Both the position numbers and the translations under genes were made by a program. A DNA stretch of 64,000 bases from Halonatronomonas sp051745085 (GTDB lineage Bacteria > Bacillota > Halanaerobiia > Halanaerobiales > Halarsenatibacteraceae): the NCBI GenBank assembly GCA_051745085.1, contig JBNJDR010000001.1, positions 1-64,000 on the forward strand. Reading direction: 5' to 3'. Below the pieces are notes generated by a model. The model was not told where the DNA came from. It saw only the letters and a program-made list of their open reading frames with translations, and searched no databases. Position 1 is the first letter of the stretch, and each line of letters opens with the position of its first letter. Shown here piece by piece: positions 15,386 to 24,084 of the stretch.

Positions 15386-16741
15386 TTATTGAGGAATCGA
15401 TATAGTAAATTCACTTCCTTTTTCATTACTTGCGAGAGAAATATCTCCTCCCAGTGCTTCTACCAACTCTCTTGTAATAGCCAAACCTAAACCTGAACCA
15501 CCACTGGAGCGAGATCTCGATTCATCGGTTCGATAAAATCTCTCAAATACCAATTCTTTATCTTTTTCTGGAATGCCTATGCCTGTATCCGCTACAATTA
15601 TTTTTAAAGTGTCCTTTTCATCAAAGATCTCAACGGCAACTTTACCTCCGGCGTCAGTATATTTGATCGCATTTGATAATAAATTGCTAAGAATAATTTG
15701 AACTGCCTTTTTATCTAATTTGAGCAACTTCTGGGAAAAATCTATACTGGAACTAAATTCAACCTGCTGTTTATTTGCCTGCTGCTTAAATGGAGTAATT
15801 ATCTCCTGAAATAATTTTTCTCCATCTATTTTAGCTAAATTAATTTCAGTAAGACCTTTCTCCGCCTGGACCAACTGATTTAATTGTTCAGTTAAAGATG
15901 TAATCCGCTCAACTTCTTCTCTTAAGCTAACAAGATTTTCTTCATTCCAGGCAATAACCCCATCTTCTAGAGCTTCAATATAATTTTGCAGATTGTTTAA
16001 CGGTGTTCTCAGTTCATGACTAAAATCTGAAGCTGACTTTCTTCTGATCTTCTCTAAATATTTTAACCGGGCCGCCAGACTTTTGATGGCTACAGCTAAA
16101 GTTCTTAATTCGCCGGTGATATTCCTGGGCAGAGATAACTCATAATTCCCCTGCTCTAATTTTTCAACTTCGGTGGCCAGTTTATTAACCGGGTGAGCTA
16201 GCCACCTGCTCAGGACAAAACTAAGGATCCCAGCGATCAATACCAGGGTTAAACCAAGCGGAAGGATAAAGCTGTTTAGTTCATTACGAAACCTGGACGT
16301 CTGCTCGGAAATCTCAGCATATAAAGCAGGCTGGCCATTACGTTCCGGCCAAAAAAGATGGCCGAAGTCTTCCCCTCCTATTACTAAATTATATCCCTCA
16401 TTAAGATCTGTTTCTGCTAATGACCGCATCATTCGAGAATTACCTCGAGACATCTGCCGATCCATATTATGATGCATAGGCATAGAATTAGGAGGAACAT
16501 ACTGCAACTGATTGAGAGCAGCATATTGTTCAATAAATTGAAATACCGCCTCTCCCCCTTCTTCTTCAAAAATTGTTATTAGTTGGTCTTCTAACCTATT
16601 GATATTTGCCTCTTGTTCCTGGAGTTGATAATCAGAAAAATACCTATCCAGGCCAAAATTAAAAACTAGAGTAATCGTCCCTAAGCTAATTAAAAGCAGA
16701 ATTATTATTGAAAAAAATATTCTAAATTTTAAACTCTTCAT
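15386..16741 (-). CDS. Sensor histidine kinase with Met/His-rich extracytoplasmic loop
   Basis: Membrane sensor of a two-component system. Segments in order: TM1 (about 7-28), an extracytoplasmic region of about 130 residues, TM2 (about 158-180), HAMP, HisKA with the phosphoacceptor His242 in DFSHELRTPLNN, and HATPase_c with LLSNAIKYT, ADTGIGIP and GGSGLGLAI boxes. Residues 87-105 are rich in Met and His (six Met, two adjacent His), reminiscent of copper or silver ligands. No metal-transport genes are nearby, so the signal is unknown. It is 9 bases downstream of its response regulator gene. Confidence 0.93.
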   Translation of the reverse strand: MKSLKFRIFFSIIILLLISLGTITLVFNFGLDRYFSDYQLQEQEANINRLEDQLITIFEEEGGEAVFQFIEQYAALNQLQYVPPNSMPMHHNMDRQMSRGNSRMMRSLAETDLNEGYNLVIGGEDFGHLFWPERNGQPALYAEISEQTSRFRNELNSFILPLGLTLVLIAGILSFVLSRWLAHPVNKLATEVEKLEQGNYELSLPRNITGELRTLAVAIKSLAARLKYLEKIRRKSASDFSHELRTPLNNLQNYIEALEDGVIAWNEENLVSLREEVERITSLTEQLNQLVQAEKGLTEINLAKIDGEKLFQEIITPFKQQANKQQVEFSSSIDFSQKLLKLDKKAVQIILSNLLSNAIKYTDAGGKVAVEIFDEKDTLKIIVADTGIGIPEKDKELVFERFYRTDESRSRSSGGSGLGLAITRELVEALGGDISLASNEKGSEFTISIPQ

Positions 16742-16750
16742 GTTTTCACC

Positions 16751-17431
16751 TTATCCATTTTCCGAAAAACGATAGCCCATCCCATAAACAGTTTCGATGA
16801 GCTCATTTTTATCTAAGTTAAGTTTATGTCTTATGTTCTTAATGTGAACATCAATCGTCCGATCGAAGCCAGAGTAATCCAGACCTAAGGCTTTGTTCGC
16901 TATCTGATCTCTAGTTAAAACTTGATCGCTATTTTTATATAGAGTATAGAAAATATTGAACTCTGTTCCAGTTAGATCAGCATCTTCTCCCTCAATCATT
17001 ATTTTCCCCGCCTGAGGTTTAATTATAATATTATATTGATCAAAGTGTATTTCCGCTGGTCTTCGCTGACCTGACCGCTTTAAGATAGCTTTAACCCGGG
17101 CTGTTAACTCCCTCGGACTGAAAGGTTTCACTAGATAATCGTCTGCTCCTTTTGCAAACCCTTTCAATCTATCATCTTCTGTAGACCGAGCTGTAAGCAT
17201 TAATATAGGAATCTCATAATGTTCCCTTACTTCTTCAGCAATCTCCCAGCCGTCTAAGCCAGGCAGCATAAGATCAAGAATGATCAAATCAGGGGGATGA
17301 GAAAAAATCATATTTAAAGCCTTATTACCGTCAGCAACTGTCTCTACCTGATATTCTTCCTGCACCAGATAAGACCTAACGATATCTCTAACCTTCTTTT
17401 CATCTTCCACAACTAAGATTTTTTCTTGCAT
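16751..17431 (-). CDS. OmpR/PhoB-family response regulator
   Basis: Receiver domain (about residues 1-120) with acidic pair VVEDE, phosphoacceptor Asp in DLMLPGLDGWE, Thr in MLTARS and Lys in DYLVKPF. A winged-helix DNA-binding domain follows, with FDRTIDVHIKNIRHKL and YGMGYRF. I start it at 17431, where AGAGG lies upstream. The in-frame ATG at 17470 falls within the -10 box at 17469-17474 and cannot be the start if that promoter is used. It forms an operon with the kinase and the SepM-like protease. Confidence 0.93.
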   Translation of the reverse strand: MQEKILVVEDEKKVRDIVRSYLVQEEYQVETVADGNKALNMIFSHPPDLIILDLMLPGLDGWEIAEEVREHYEIPILMLTARSTEDDRLKGFAKGADDYLVKPFSPRELTARVKAILKRSGQRRPAEIHFDQYNIIIKPQAGKIMIEGEDADLTGTEFNIFYTLYKNSDQVLTRDQIANKALGLDYSGFDRTIDVHIKNIRHKLNLDKNELIETVYGMGYRFSENG

Positions 17432-17468
17432 TATAATTATCCTCTCTATATTTGAAACTCCATTATTC

Positions 17469-17474
17469 ATTATA
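17469..17474 (-). promoter_or_regulatory. -10 box upstream of the response regulator
   Basis: A perfect TATAAT on the minus strand, about 38 bases before the ATG at 17431. The -35 region (TTTATT at 17 bases) is poor, which is common for promoters that need an activator such as the regulator itself. Confidence 0.5.
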
Positions 17475-17502
17475 ACAGATAGTTATAAAAAAATAAATAA
17501 AC

Positions 17503-17532
17503 TTGCTAACCCTGGTTGTTAGATTATATAAT
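17503..17532 (+). promoter_or_regulatory. Sigma-A promoter of the class V aminotransferase gene
   Basis: TTGCTA (17503-17508), an 18-base spacer and a perfect TATAAT (17527-17532). It lies about 30 bases before the ATG at 17564, which supports that start over the earlier in-frame codon at 17516. Confidence 0.7.
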
Positions 17533-17563
17533 TATGTTAATTGATAAACAAAGGAGCGATATA

Positions 17564-18715
17564 ATGGATACTATTTATCTGGATAATGCCGCAACATCAT
17601 ATCCAAAACCTAAATGTGTAATAAAAGCTATCTGTAGATATATGGAAGAAGTGGGAGCAAATCCAGGTAGAGGTGGGCATACTAGCGCCCTCTCTGCCAG
17701 TAGAGTTGTTCTAGAAACTAGAGAATTAATCGGAGAATATTTTGGAGGAAGACCCCCTGAAGAAGTAATTTTTACTCAAAATATTACTCATGCTCTAAAT
17801 ATAGTAATTAAAGGATTCTTAAATAGTGATGATCATGTTATAACCACCAGATATGAACATAATTCAGTCTTAAGGCCTCTTCATCGCTTAAAACAGGGTA
17901 AAAATATTGAATTTGACTATCTCCCGATCAAACCCAATGGAGATTTTAAGATTGAAGATTTAGAAAGTCTAAAAAAAGAGACAACCAAACTAATTATAAT
18001 TAACCATGCTTCCAATGTTAGTGGAATCATCTTAAATATAAGTAAAGCTATTAACTGGGCAAAAGCTCATGGGATAGCGGTAATGATAGATACTGCGCAA
18101 ACAGCGGGAAGTTACCAATGTGATTGGAACGATCTTAATGCTGATTTCATCGGTTTTACTGGTCATAAAGGTTTGATGGGCCCTGCTGGAACCGGGGGAC
18201 TATTAATAACCCCAGAGATGAAAGCTAAAACCACTCCTTTCATCGAGGGAGGAACCGGGAGTCAATCAGACCTTTTAATTCAACCTGATATATTACCTGA
18301 TAAATTTGAAGCCGGTACCCAAAATACCCCGGGTCTAGCCGGCCTTAATGCTGCTGTTAAATTTATCAAGGGCCAGGGTCAAGATGAAATCCAGGCTAAA
18401 ATAAAAGATAACTTTAACTACTTATATAAAAGCCTGGAAAATATTGAAGGGGTTAACATTTTAGAACCAGGTTTAGACAAAGCAAGAGTAAGCACCATCT
18501 CTTTAACCTTTTCTGATAAAGACCCCGCTGAAGTAGGCTTTATTTTGGATAAAACCTATGGCATTATGACCAGAACTGGGCTCCATTGTGCTCCTCTGGC
18601 TCACAGGGAATTAGGCACATTCCCCCAGGGAACACTTCGTCTAAGCCCAGGCTACTTTACCACTAAAACAGAAATCAAAAAAGTGATTCTGGCTATACAG
18701 AAAATACTTAACTAG
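17564..18715 (+). CDS. Cysteine desulfurase-type class V aminotransferase
   Basis: PLP enzyme of the NifS/Csd fold. It starts MDTIYLDNAATSYPKP, which is characteristic of the EF2568-like subfamily. The PLP lysine is in GFTGHKGLMGP, and the sulfur-accepting cysteine is probably the Cys in GLHCAPLAHRELGT. The start at 17564 follows AAGGAG. The product is 383 aa. It is a lone gene with its own promoter and no iscU, sufU, thiI or selenium genes beside it, so its sulfur (or selenium) acceptor is unknown. Its tail overlaps the convergent lysR gene by 8 bases. Confidence 0.88.
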   Translation: MDTIYLDNAATSYPKPKCVIKAICRYMEEVGANPGRGGHTSALSASRVVLETRELIGEYFGGRPPEEVIFTQNITHALNIVIKGFLNSDDHVITTRYEHNSVLRPLHRLKQGKNIEFDYLPIKPNGDFKIEDLESLKKETTKLIIINHASNVSGIILNISKAINWAKAHGIAVMIDTAQTAGSYQCDWNDLNADFIGFTGHKGLMGPAGTGGLLITPEMKAKTTPFIEGGTGSQSDLLIQPDILPDKFEAGTQNTPGLAGLNAAVKFIKGQGQDEIQAKIKDNFNYLYKSLENIEGVNILEPGLDKARVSTISLTFSDKDPAEVGFILDKTYGIMTRTGLHCAPLAHRELGTFPQGTLRLSPGYFTTKTEIKKVILAIQKILN

Positions 18716-19592
18716 TTAAATGTTTATATAATTGATTAATCATAGTTTCATTTCTTCTACCTTTTTCATAAATTAAATAAAGGTATCTATTTAAGTTGAG
18801 CTGTTTTGATTCTATTATCTCGATCCGACCGGCGTCTGCTGCTTTGGCAGCCGCCAGCTGAGAAACAAAGGAAATACCTAACCCAGCTTCTACTGCTGAA
18901 ATGACAGCTTCTGTACTGCCAAATTTATATCCGATTTTTAAGTCTCTTTGACTATAACCCTGTTCTTTAAAAGCTTCAAGCATCACCTTTCTGGTTCCTG
19001 AACCCTCTTCCCGAAAAACGAAGGGATATTGGATAAGGTCTGATATGGTAACTTTATTTACATCTATTAAGGGGTGATCTTTATCAACTATTAATTTTAA
19101 GCTATCCTCTCTTAAAGGTTCTGAATTAAAGCGATCTGAGCTTAGCTTCTTCCCGATTATTATCAAATCGGCTTCTCCACGTTCCAGGCGCTCAATCATA
19201 TCCTGACTATCCCCTGTTAACACTTCAACTTGAATATTGGGAAAATCCTGGCGGAATTGAGCCAGTTTAGGAGGGAGAAAATAAACGCTGGGGATGGTGC
19301 TGGCCCCAATTTTAATAGAACCGGCTATTTCTTCTGTGATCTGAGAAATCTGCAGTTCTGCCTGCTGCCAGTTTTTTATTATGGCCCGACTATGCCTGTA
19401 CAAAATTTCTCCTGCCTGGGTCTGCTTGAGTTTGCCCCCTTTTCTATCGATGAGTTCCGTATTAAAAAATTCTTCTAAAGACTTAATCTGCATACTAACT
19501 GCTGGTTGAGTCAGATCCATCTCTTCTGCAACCTTAGAATAACTGCCAATATCACATAACTTAATGAAAACCTTTAATGTGTTAAGTTTCAT
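18708..19592 (-). CDS. LysR-family transcriptional regulator
   Basis: N-terminal winged helix with the usual LysR start (MKLNTLKVFIKLC) and the recognition region DLTQPAVSMQIKSLEEFF, followed by a periplasmic-binding-like effector domain ending LYKHLTS. Start at 19592 with AGGAGAG upstream; product about 294 aa. It is 20 bases downstream of dsdA on the same strand. The D-serine dehydratase gene of enterics also has a LysR partner (DsdC), but there it is divergent, so a D-serine-responsive role here is inferred. The protein also resembles CysL/YeiE-type regulators. Confidence 0.88.
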   Translation of the reverse strand: MKLNTLKVFIKLCDIGSYSKVAEEMDLTQPAVSMQIKSLEEFFNTELIDRKGGKLKQTQAGEILYRHSRAIIKNWQQAELQISQITEEIAGSIKIGASTIPSVYFLPPKLAQFRQDFPNIQVEVLTGDSQDMIERLERGEADLIIIGKKLSSDRFNSEPLREDSLKLIVDKDHPLIDVNKVTISDLIQYPFVFREEGSGTRKVMLEAFKEQGYSQRDLKIGYKFGSTEAVISAVEAGLGISFVSQLAAAKAADAGRIEIIESKQLNLNRYLYLIYEKGRRNETMINQLYKHLTS

Positions 19593-19612
19593 CAATATCT
19601 CTCCTAGGCGAA

Positions 19613-20893
19613 CTATGATTTTGGAGCCTGGTGATAATAGCTTTCCCAATATTCATTAGGCAGCATCCTCCCTCCTGTTAACCAGATGATATGAACAGCC
19701 TTCTCGGCCATTTCTTCTTGTTTATTTCTTCTGAGTAATTCATCTATCTTTACAGGTCCATAAACTCCAGCAGCAGCTGAAGGTTCAACCTTTATATCTT
19801 CCTGGATAGACAAAATAGCTAAGGATTTCATTATCCGCTCATCAGTAAAAGTTAACCCTCCCGCAAATAGATCACCTGCCACCTCAAGGATTAAGGGTGA
19901 GGGTTTCTTAACAGCCAGTCCATCTGCAACTGTGGTATGACCTGAAGCCTGTTCCTTAACTTCATCTACCATAAAAAGATGATCATCTTTTCTTGCCCAC
20001 AGGGCTGGCGTTACAGCAGGAGAATTTAAAGGTTCAACTACTAAAGGATATACCTGGCTGCCGTATAGATATTTTGTTCCATAAGCTATCCCGCCAGGTG
20101 CTCCTCCCACCCCACAGGGGAGATAAAGAAATATTGGAGAATCACTCTGCTTGAGGTTTTTATTGATCATCTCGGTTAATTCATCCTGCAGGTGGAAAGC
20201 AGCCGTACTATAGCCTAAAAATAGTAACTTAGAATTTTCATCATCTATAAAAATGCTGTGAGAATTTTTTCGCGATAATTCTCTACCTTCAGTTATTGCC
20301 TCTTCATAATCTCCGGCATACTCAATAACCTCAACACCTTTGCTGCGAAGTAATGATTTTTTCCATTCTTTAGCATCAGAAGACATATGCACCTTAACTT
20401 GAAAGCCTAAAGCTCGTCCACTTATACCAATACTTAAAGCTAAATTGCCGGTAGAGCCTACCTCTAAAGTATACTTCTCAAATAATTCGCGCAGGCTGGC
20501 ATCTGTCAGCAAGAGAAAATCATCTTTAACCTTAAAACCATGAGCATGAGCTAACTCTATCGCTTCCATAAATACGGCATAAATTCCCCCTCTTGCTTTA
20601 ATAGAACCTGCTACCGGCAGAAGATTATCTGCTTTGAGATAAACCTGTCCGGTCAAATTGTCAGAAAGATAATTAGCTAAGTTATCTGCTTTTAGTAAAG
20701 GTGAATTGATCATCCCATTCCTTGCCCTCAACTCAGGAAATAACTTCATTAAAACCGGTTTTAGTCTTTCCCAATTTTCTTTTGCTTCTAAAATATCTTC
20801 AGGAACTACTTTTCCAGTAAAGAGCTGCTCTTTGCTGGTAGTTTCCAGATTTAAAAAGGCTAATTCCTGCCGGGTATAAAAGTTGTTTTTCAT
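19613..20893 (-). CDS. dsdA: D-serine dehydratase (D-serine ammonia-lyase)
   Basis: PLP enzyme that deaminates D-serine to pyruvate and ammonia. The PLP lysine is in AGSIKARGG, and glycine-rich phosphate loops appear in EVGSTGNLALSIGI and PCGVGGAPGG. The length of about 426 aa fits DsdA rather than the shorter serine racemase family. ATG at 20893 is preceded by GGAGG 8 bases upstream; an earlier in-frame codon (20908) is less likely. No D-serine transporter lies beside it. It may detoxify D-serine or use it as a pyruvate source. Confidence 0.9.
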   Translation of the reverse strand: MKNNFYTRQELAFLNLETTSKEQLFTGKVVPEDILEAKENWERLKPVLMKLFPELRARNGMINSPLLKADNLANYLSDNLTGQVYLKADNLLPVAGSIKARGGIYAVFMEAIELAHAHGFKVKDDFLLLTDASLRELFEKYTLEVGSTGNLALSIGISGRALGFQVKVHMSSDAKEWKKSLLRSKGVEVIEYAGDYEEAITEGRELSRKNSHSIFIDDENSKLLFLGYSTAAFHLQDELTEMINKNLKQSDSPIFLYLPCGVGGAPGGIAYGTKYLYGSQVYPLVVEPLNSPAVTPALWARKDDHLFMVDEVKEQASGHTTVADGLAVKKPSPLILEVAGDLFAGGLTFTDERIMKSLAILSIQEDIKVEPSAAAGVYGPVKIDELLRRNKQEEMAEKAVHIIWLTGGRMLPNEYWESYYHQAPKS

Positions 20894-20933
20894 CACAGTT
20901 TCCTCCAATTGAACAAAGTAAAAGATGCTAGTT

Positions 20934-21428
20934 CTATATATCCTGTTTTTGTTGTAATTTATCTAATATGGCCTGCTCAATATGCTCGGGTACAAACTGG
21001 GTAATACTTCCATCTAAACTGGCCACTTCTTTGATCAAACTGGAAGAAAGAAAACCAAATCTAGAATCGGTCATTAAAAAGATGGTTTCTACCTCTTCTT
21101 CTAATTCTTTATTCATAGTGGCCATCTGAAGTTCACCTTCAAAATCAGAAACTGCTCTTAATCCTCTTAAAATAGCGTCAGCATTTTGTTGAATCACATA
21201 ATCAACCGCCAGTCCAGAAAAAGAGTCAACCTGTACATCAGGTAAATGGCTTACAGCTTTTTCAACCAAGACAACCCTTTCCTCCATGGTAAAAAGATGT
21301 TCTTTACCCGGGTTATTAAAAATAGCAATTATTATATTATCAAAAATAGTGTTTGCCCTTTCTATTATATTAAGATGTCCATTAGTTAAAGGGTCGAAAC
21401 TGCCTGGATATACAATTTTTGCAGTCAT
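20934..21428 (-). CDS. coaD: Phosphopantetheine adenylyltransferase
   Basis: Adenylates 4'-phosphopantetheine to dephospho-CoA, the fourth step of CoA synthesis. The nucleotidyltransferase motif YPGSFDPLTNGHLNII is at the N-terminus, and the second motif LMTDSRFGFLSSSLIKEVA follows at about residue 120. At 164 aa it is typical. It follows rsmD by 36 bases, the same pair as ylbH-ylbI in Bacillus. coaBC of the same pathway is at 48962-50167. Confidence 0.97.
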   Translation of the reverse strand: MTAKIVYPGSFDPLTNGHLNIIERANTIFDNIIIAIFNNPGKEHLFTMEERVVLVEKAVSHLPDVQVDSFSGLAVDYVIQQNADAILRGLRAVSDFEGELQMATMNKELEEEVETIFLMTDSRFGFLSSSLIKEVASLDGSITQFVPEHIEQAILDKLQQKQDI

Positions 21429-21464
21429 CTAATCACCTAGCCTCTCTTCTTCGAATAATTTGAA

Positions 21465-22016
21465 TCAGTTTCCATAACCTTGAAATTCAATTATTAAAAT
21501 CCCGGTGGTCCCATATTGTTTCTCTTTTATTAACATATATTCTTCAGGTATCTCAGGCTTCTTATCCACCCCGTGCTCAATTACAAGTACAGCAGGATTA
21601 TTTAATAATCTTAAAGAAACAAGCTGCTCCAATACAATGCTATAATCCTGGGAAGCATAAGGCGGATCCATAAAAATTAAATCGTAGTTATTGCTACAAT
21701 TTTCTAAAAATGAGAGAACGGCCTGACATTTAACTGCCGTTTTGGCTTGAGCAGAAATCAACTCGATATTTTCCTGTATAACCCGACAGTTGCGAGACCT
21801 TAATTCAACAAAATCTACAAATTTAGCTCCCCGGCTAAGTGCTTCCAGACCCAGGCTGCCGAAGCCAGCAAAAAGATCAAGACAACTCTTACCTTCTGGA
21901 TATGTCCTTAAGATATTAAATATTGCTTCTTTTACGCTGTCCTGAGTAGGGCGGACCTCTTTGGCTGCAATAGACTTTAATTTTCTTCCTTTATATTCTC
22001 CAGCAATTATTCTCAC
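21465..22016 (-). CDS. rsmD: 16S rRNA (guanine-966-N2)-methyltransferase
   Basis: Methylates G966 of 16S rRNA. It is a small SAM-dependent methyltransferase of 183 aa with RIIAGEYKGRKL at the N-terminus, the SAM-binding LDLFAGFGSLGLEALSRGA and the catalytic FMDPPYAS motif. The start codon is GTG, preceded by GGGGAATT. It is 13 bases downstream of recG and upstream of coaD. Confidence 0.95.
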   Translation of the reverse strand: MRIIAGEYKGRKLKSIAAKEVRPTQDSVKEAIFNILRTYPEGKSCLDLFAGFGSLGLEALSRGAKFVDFVELRSRNCRVIQENIELISAQAKTAVKCQAVLSFLENCSNNYDLIFMDPPYASQDYSIVLEQLVSLRLLNNPAVLVIEHGVDKKPEIPEEYMLIKEKQYGTTGILIIEFQGYGN

Positions 22017-22029
22017 AATAATTCCCCAT

Positions 22030-24084
22030 TTATATTATTACTTCTAATTTATTAATCTTTTGTGCGAGTTTAGGATATTTAGCCATCCAATTTTTCTTAG
22101 AAGTTATATTTTCTGCTTCTTTGCGGGCAACCTGCAGGATTTTTTGATCGCTCAATAGGTCTGCCACTCTGAATTCAGTTAAACCATGCTGACGGGTACC
22201 AAAAAACTCACCGGGACCTCTAATCTCCAGATCTTTTTCGGCTATATAAAAACCATCATTGCTAGTCACCATTGCTTTAATCCGCTGCTGCCCTTCCTCT
22301 GTTTTAGGGTCTGCTATTAAAATACAATATGACTGTTTCGTTCCCCGTCCAACTCGGCCTCTTAACTGGTGGAGTTGAGCCAGTCCAAATTGATCTGCAT
22401 CTTCAACTACCATTATAGTTGCATTTGGAACATCTATGCCGACCTCGATCACGGTAGTAGCAATAATCACCTGTAGTTCTCCGGCCTTAAATTCTTTCAT
22501 TCTCTCCTGCTTTTCTGCAGTTGACAGCTGTCCGTGAACTATTCCGATCTTATACCCGGGTAAAAACTTATCTTCCAGCTGCTGAGATAAGTCCTCAACA
22601 GACAACAAGTCGGGTCTTTCTTCGGACGGCTCGATTAAAGGACAGACTACAAAAGCCTGCTGACCCCGGTCTAGCTGTTCTGCTACAAATTTATAAATTT
22701 TTTGGCGGCTATCCGCTTTGCGCCAAAAAGTAATTACCGGAGAACGACCTGGTGGTAATTCACCGATCGTAGAAACATCAAGATCACCATACAAAGTCAT
22801 CGCCAGAGATCTGGGAATTGGAGTTGCCGTCATCACCAATAAATCAGGGTTATCCCCTTTGCTCATTAATTTTTGCCGCTGCTGCACGCCAAATCTATGC
22901 TGTTCATCGATAACTACCAGACCTAGATTTTCATAAACTAGATCATCTTGAAATAAAGCATGGGTACCTACCACTATATCAACGTTATTAGAGGCTGTCT
23001 CAGAAAATAACTCATCCCGCTCCTTAGCGCTGGTACTGCCAGTAATTAAACCGACTTCAATAGGTATCCCCTGAAAAAGTTCAGACAAGGTATAATACTG
23101 CTGCTCAGCCAAAATTTCAGTTGGAGCCATATAGAGTGACAGTTTATTGTTCGAAGCAGCAGCTAACAGGGCCAAAGCTGCTACAACCGTTTTTCCGGAA
23201 CCAACATCTCCCTGTAGCAACCGCTGCATTGGATTTGGCTTTTCTAAATCATTAGCGATCTCATGCCAGGTCTTCTTCTGTGCTCCCGTTAAAGTAAATT
23301 CAAGACTGGATAAGAACTCAACCATCAATTCAGGTTTAGGTGGCAAACTGCTGCCCCTGGTCCGAGCATATTTATCTTTTTCAGCTAATAAGCGAAGTTG
23401 AAATAAAAATAATTCTGCAAAGGCCAATCTCTGTCGCGCTTTGATGAACATGTTCTTCTCAGAAGGAAAATGATATTCCTTCACCGCCTGATTAATATTA
23501 AGAAACTTATATTTATCTACAAGATAGGCAGGTAACCAGTCTGCTAACTTATCAGCATACTGGTCAACTGCCTGGAAGATTAAAGAACGGAGTTTTTTTT
23601 GGGTGATATTTTCAGTTAGTGGATAGATAGGAACAATCCTATCTGTATGAATTGTTACTTCTGTGTCAGCCTCTTCATAGATAGGAGAATTGATCTCTTT
23701 CTTTTTGTACTGCCGCCAGCTTTTCTCGCTTAATTTACCATGAATATAAAATTCCTTGCCTTTAACGAACTTATCAGCAAGGTAATTTTGATTAAACCAA
23801 TTACCTATTACGGCATCGCTAGAATCAAGAAATGTAACCTTTAATAAATCTAGCTTTGGTCTGATCTTTAACCTTTCTACACTATGGACCTTTGCTTTCG
23901 CTGTTATTACCTGACCAGGTTGAGCATCTTTTAATTGGATGATCTTACTTCTGTCTTCATAATCTCTAGGAAAATAGAATAGTAGGTCAGCCAGAGTTTC
24001 TATACCCAATTTTGCCAGGATTTTTGCTCTAGCCGGACCTACTCCTTTCATGTATTCGATTGAATCTGTGAGAGAAACTGGCAT
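22030..24084 (-). CDS. recG: ATP-dependent DNA helicase RecG
   Basis: Branch-migration helicase that regresses stalled replication forks and processes Holliday junctions and R-loops. It has an N-terminal helix-hairpin wedge start (YMKGVGPARAKILAKLGI) and OB-fold wedge domain, Walker A LLQGDVGSGKTVVA, DEQH box VIDEQHRFGVQQ, TATPIPR, and a C-terminal helicase domain with QLRGRVGRG. At 684 aa it has the usual length. Its ATG overlaps the fakB stop by one base (TAATG). Confidence 0.97.
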   Translation of the reverse strand: MPVSLTDSIEYMKGVGPARAKILAKLGIETLADLLFYFPRDYEDRSKIIQLKDAQPGQVITAKAKVHSVERLKIRPKLDLLKVTFLDSSDAVIGNWFNQNYLADKFVKGKEFYIHGKLSEKSWRQYKKKEINSPIYEEADTEVTIHTDRIVPIYPLTENITQKKLRSLIFQAVDQYADKLADWLPAYLVDKYKFLNINQAVKEYHFPSEKNMFIKARQRLAFAELFLFQLRLLAEKDKYARTRGSSLPPKPELMVEFLSSLEFTLTGAQKKTWHEIANDLEKPNPMQRLLQGDVGSGKTVVAALALLAAASNNKLSLYMAPTEILAEQQYYTLSELFQGIPIEVGLITGSTSAKERDELFSETASNNVDIVVGTHALFQDDLVYENLGLVVIDEQHRFGVQQRQKLMSKGDNPDLLVMTATPIPRSLAMTLYGDLDVSTIGELPPGRSPVITFWRKADSRQKIYKFVAEQLDRGQQAFVVCPLIEPSEERPDLLSVEDLSQQLEDKFLPGYKIGIVHGQLSTAEKQERMKEFKAGELQVIIATTVIEVGIDVPNATIMVVEDADQFGLAQLHQLRGRVGRGTKQSYCILIADPKTEEGQQRIKAMVTSNDGFYIAEKDLEIRGPGEFFGTRQHGLTEFRVADLLSDQKILQVARKEAENITSKKNWMAKYPKLAQKINKLEVII

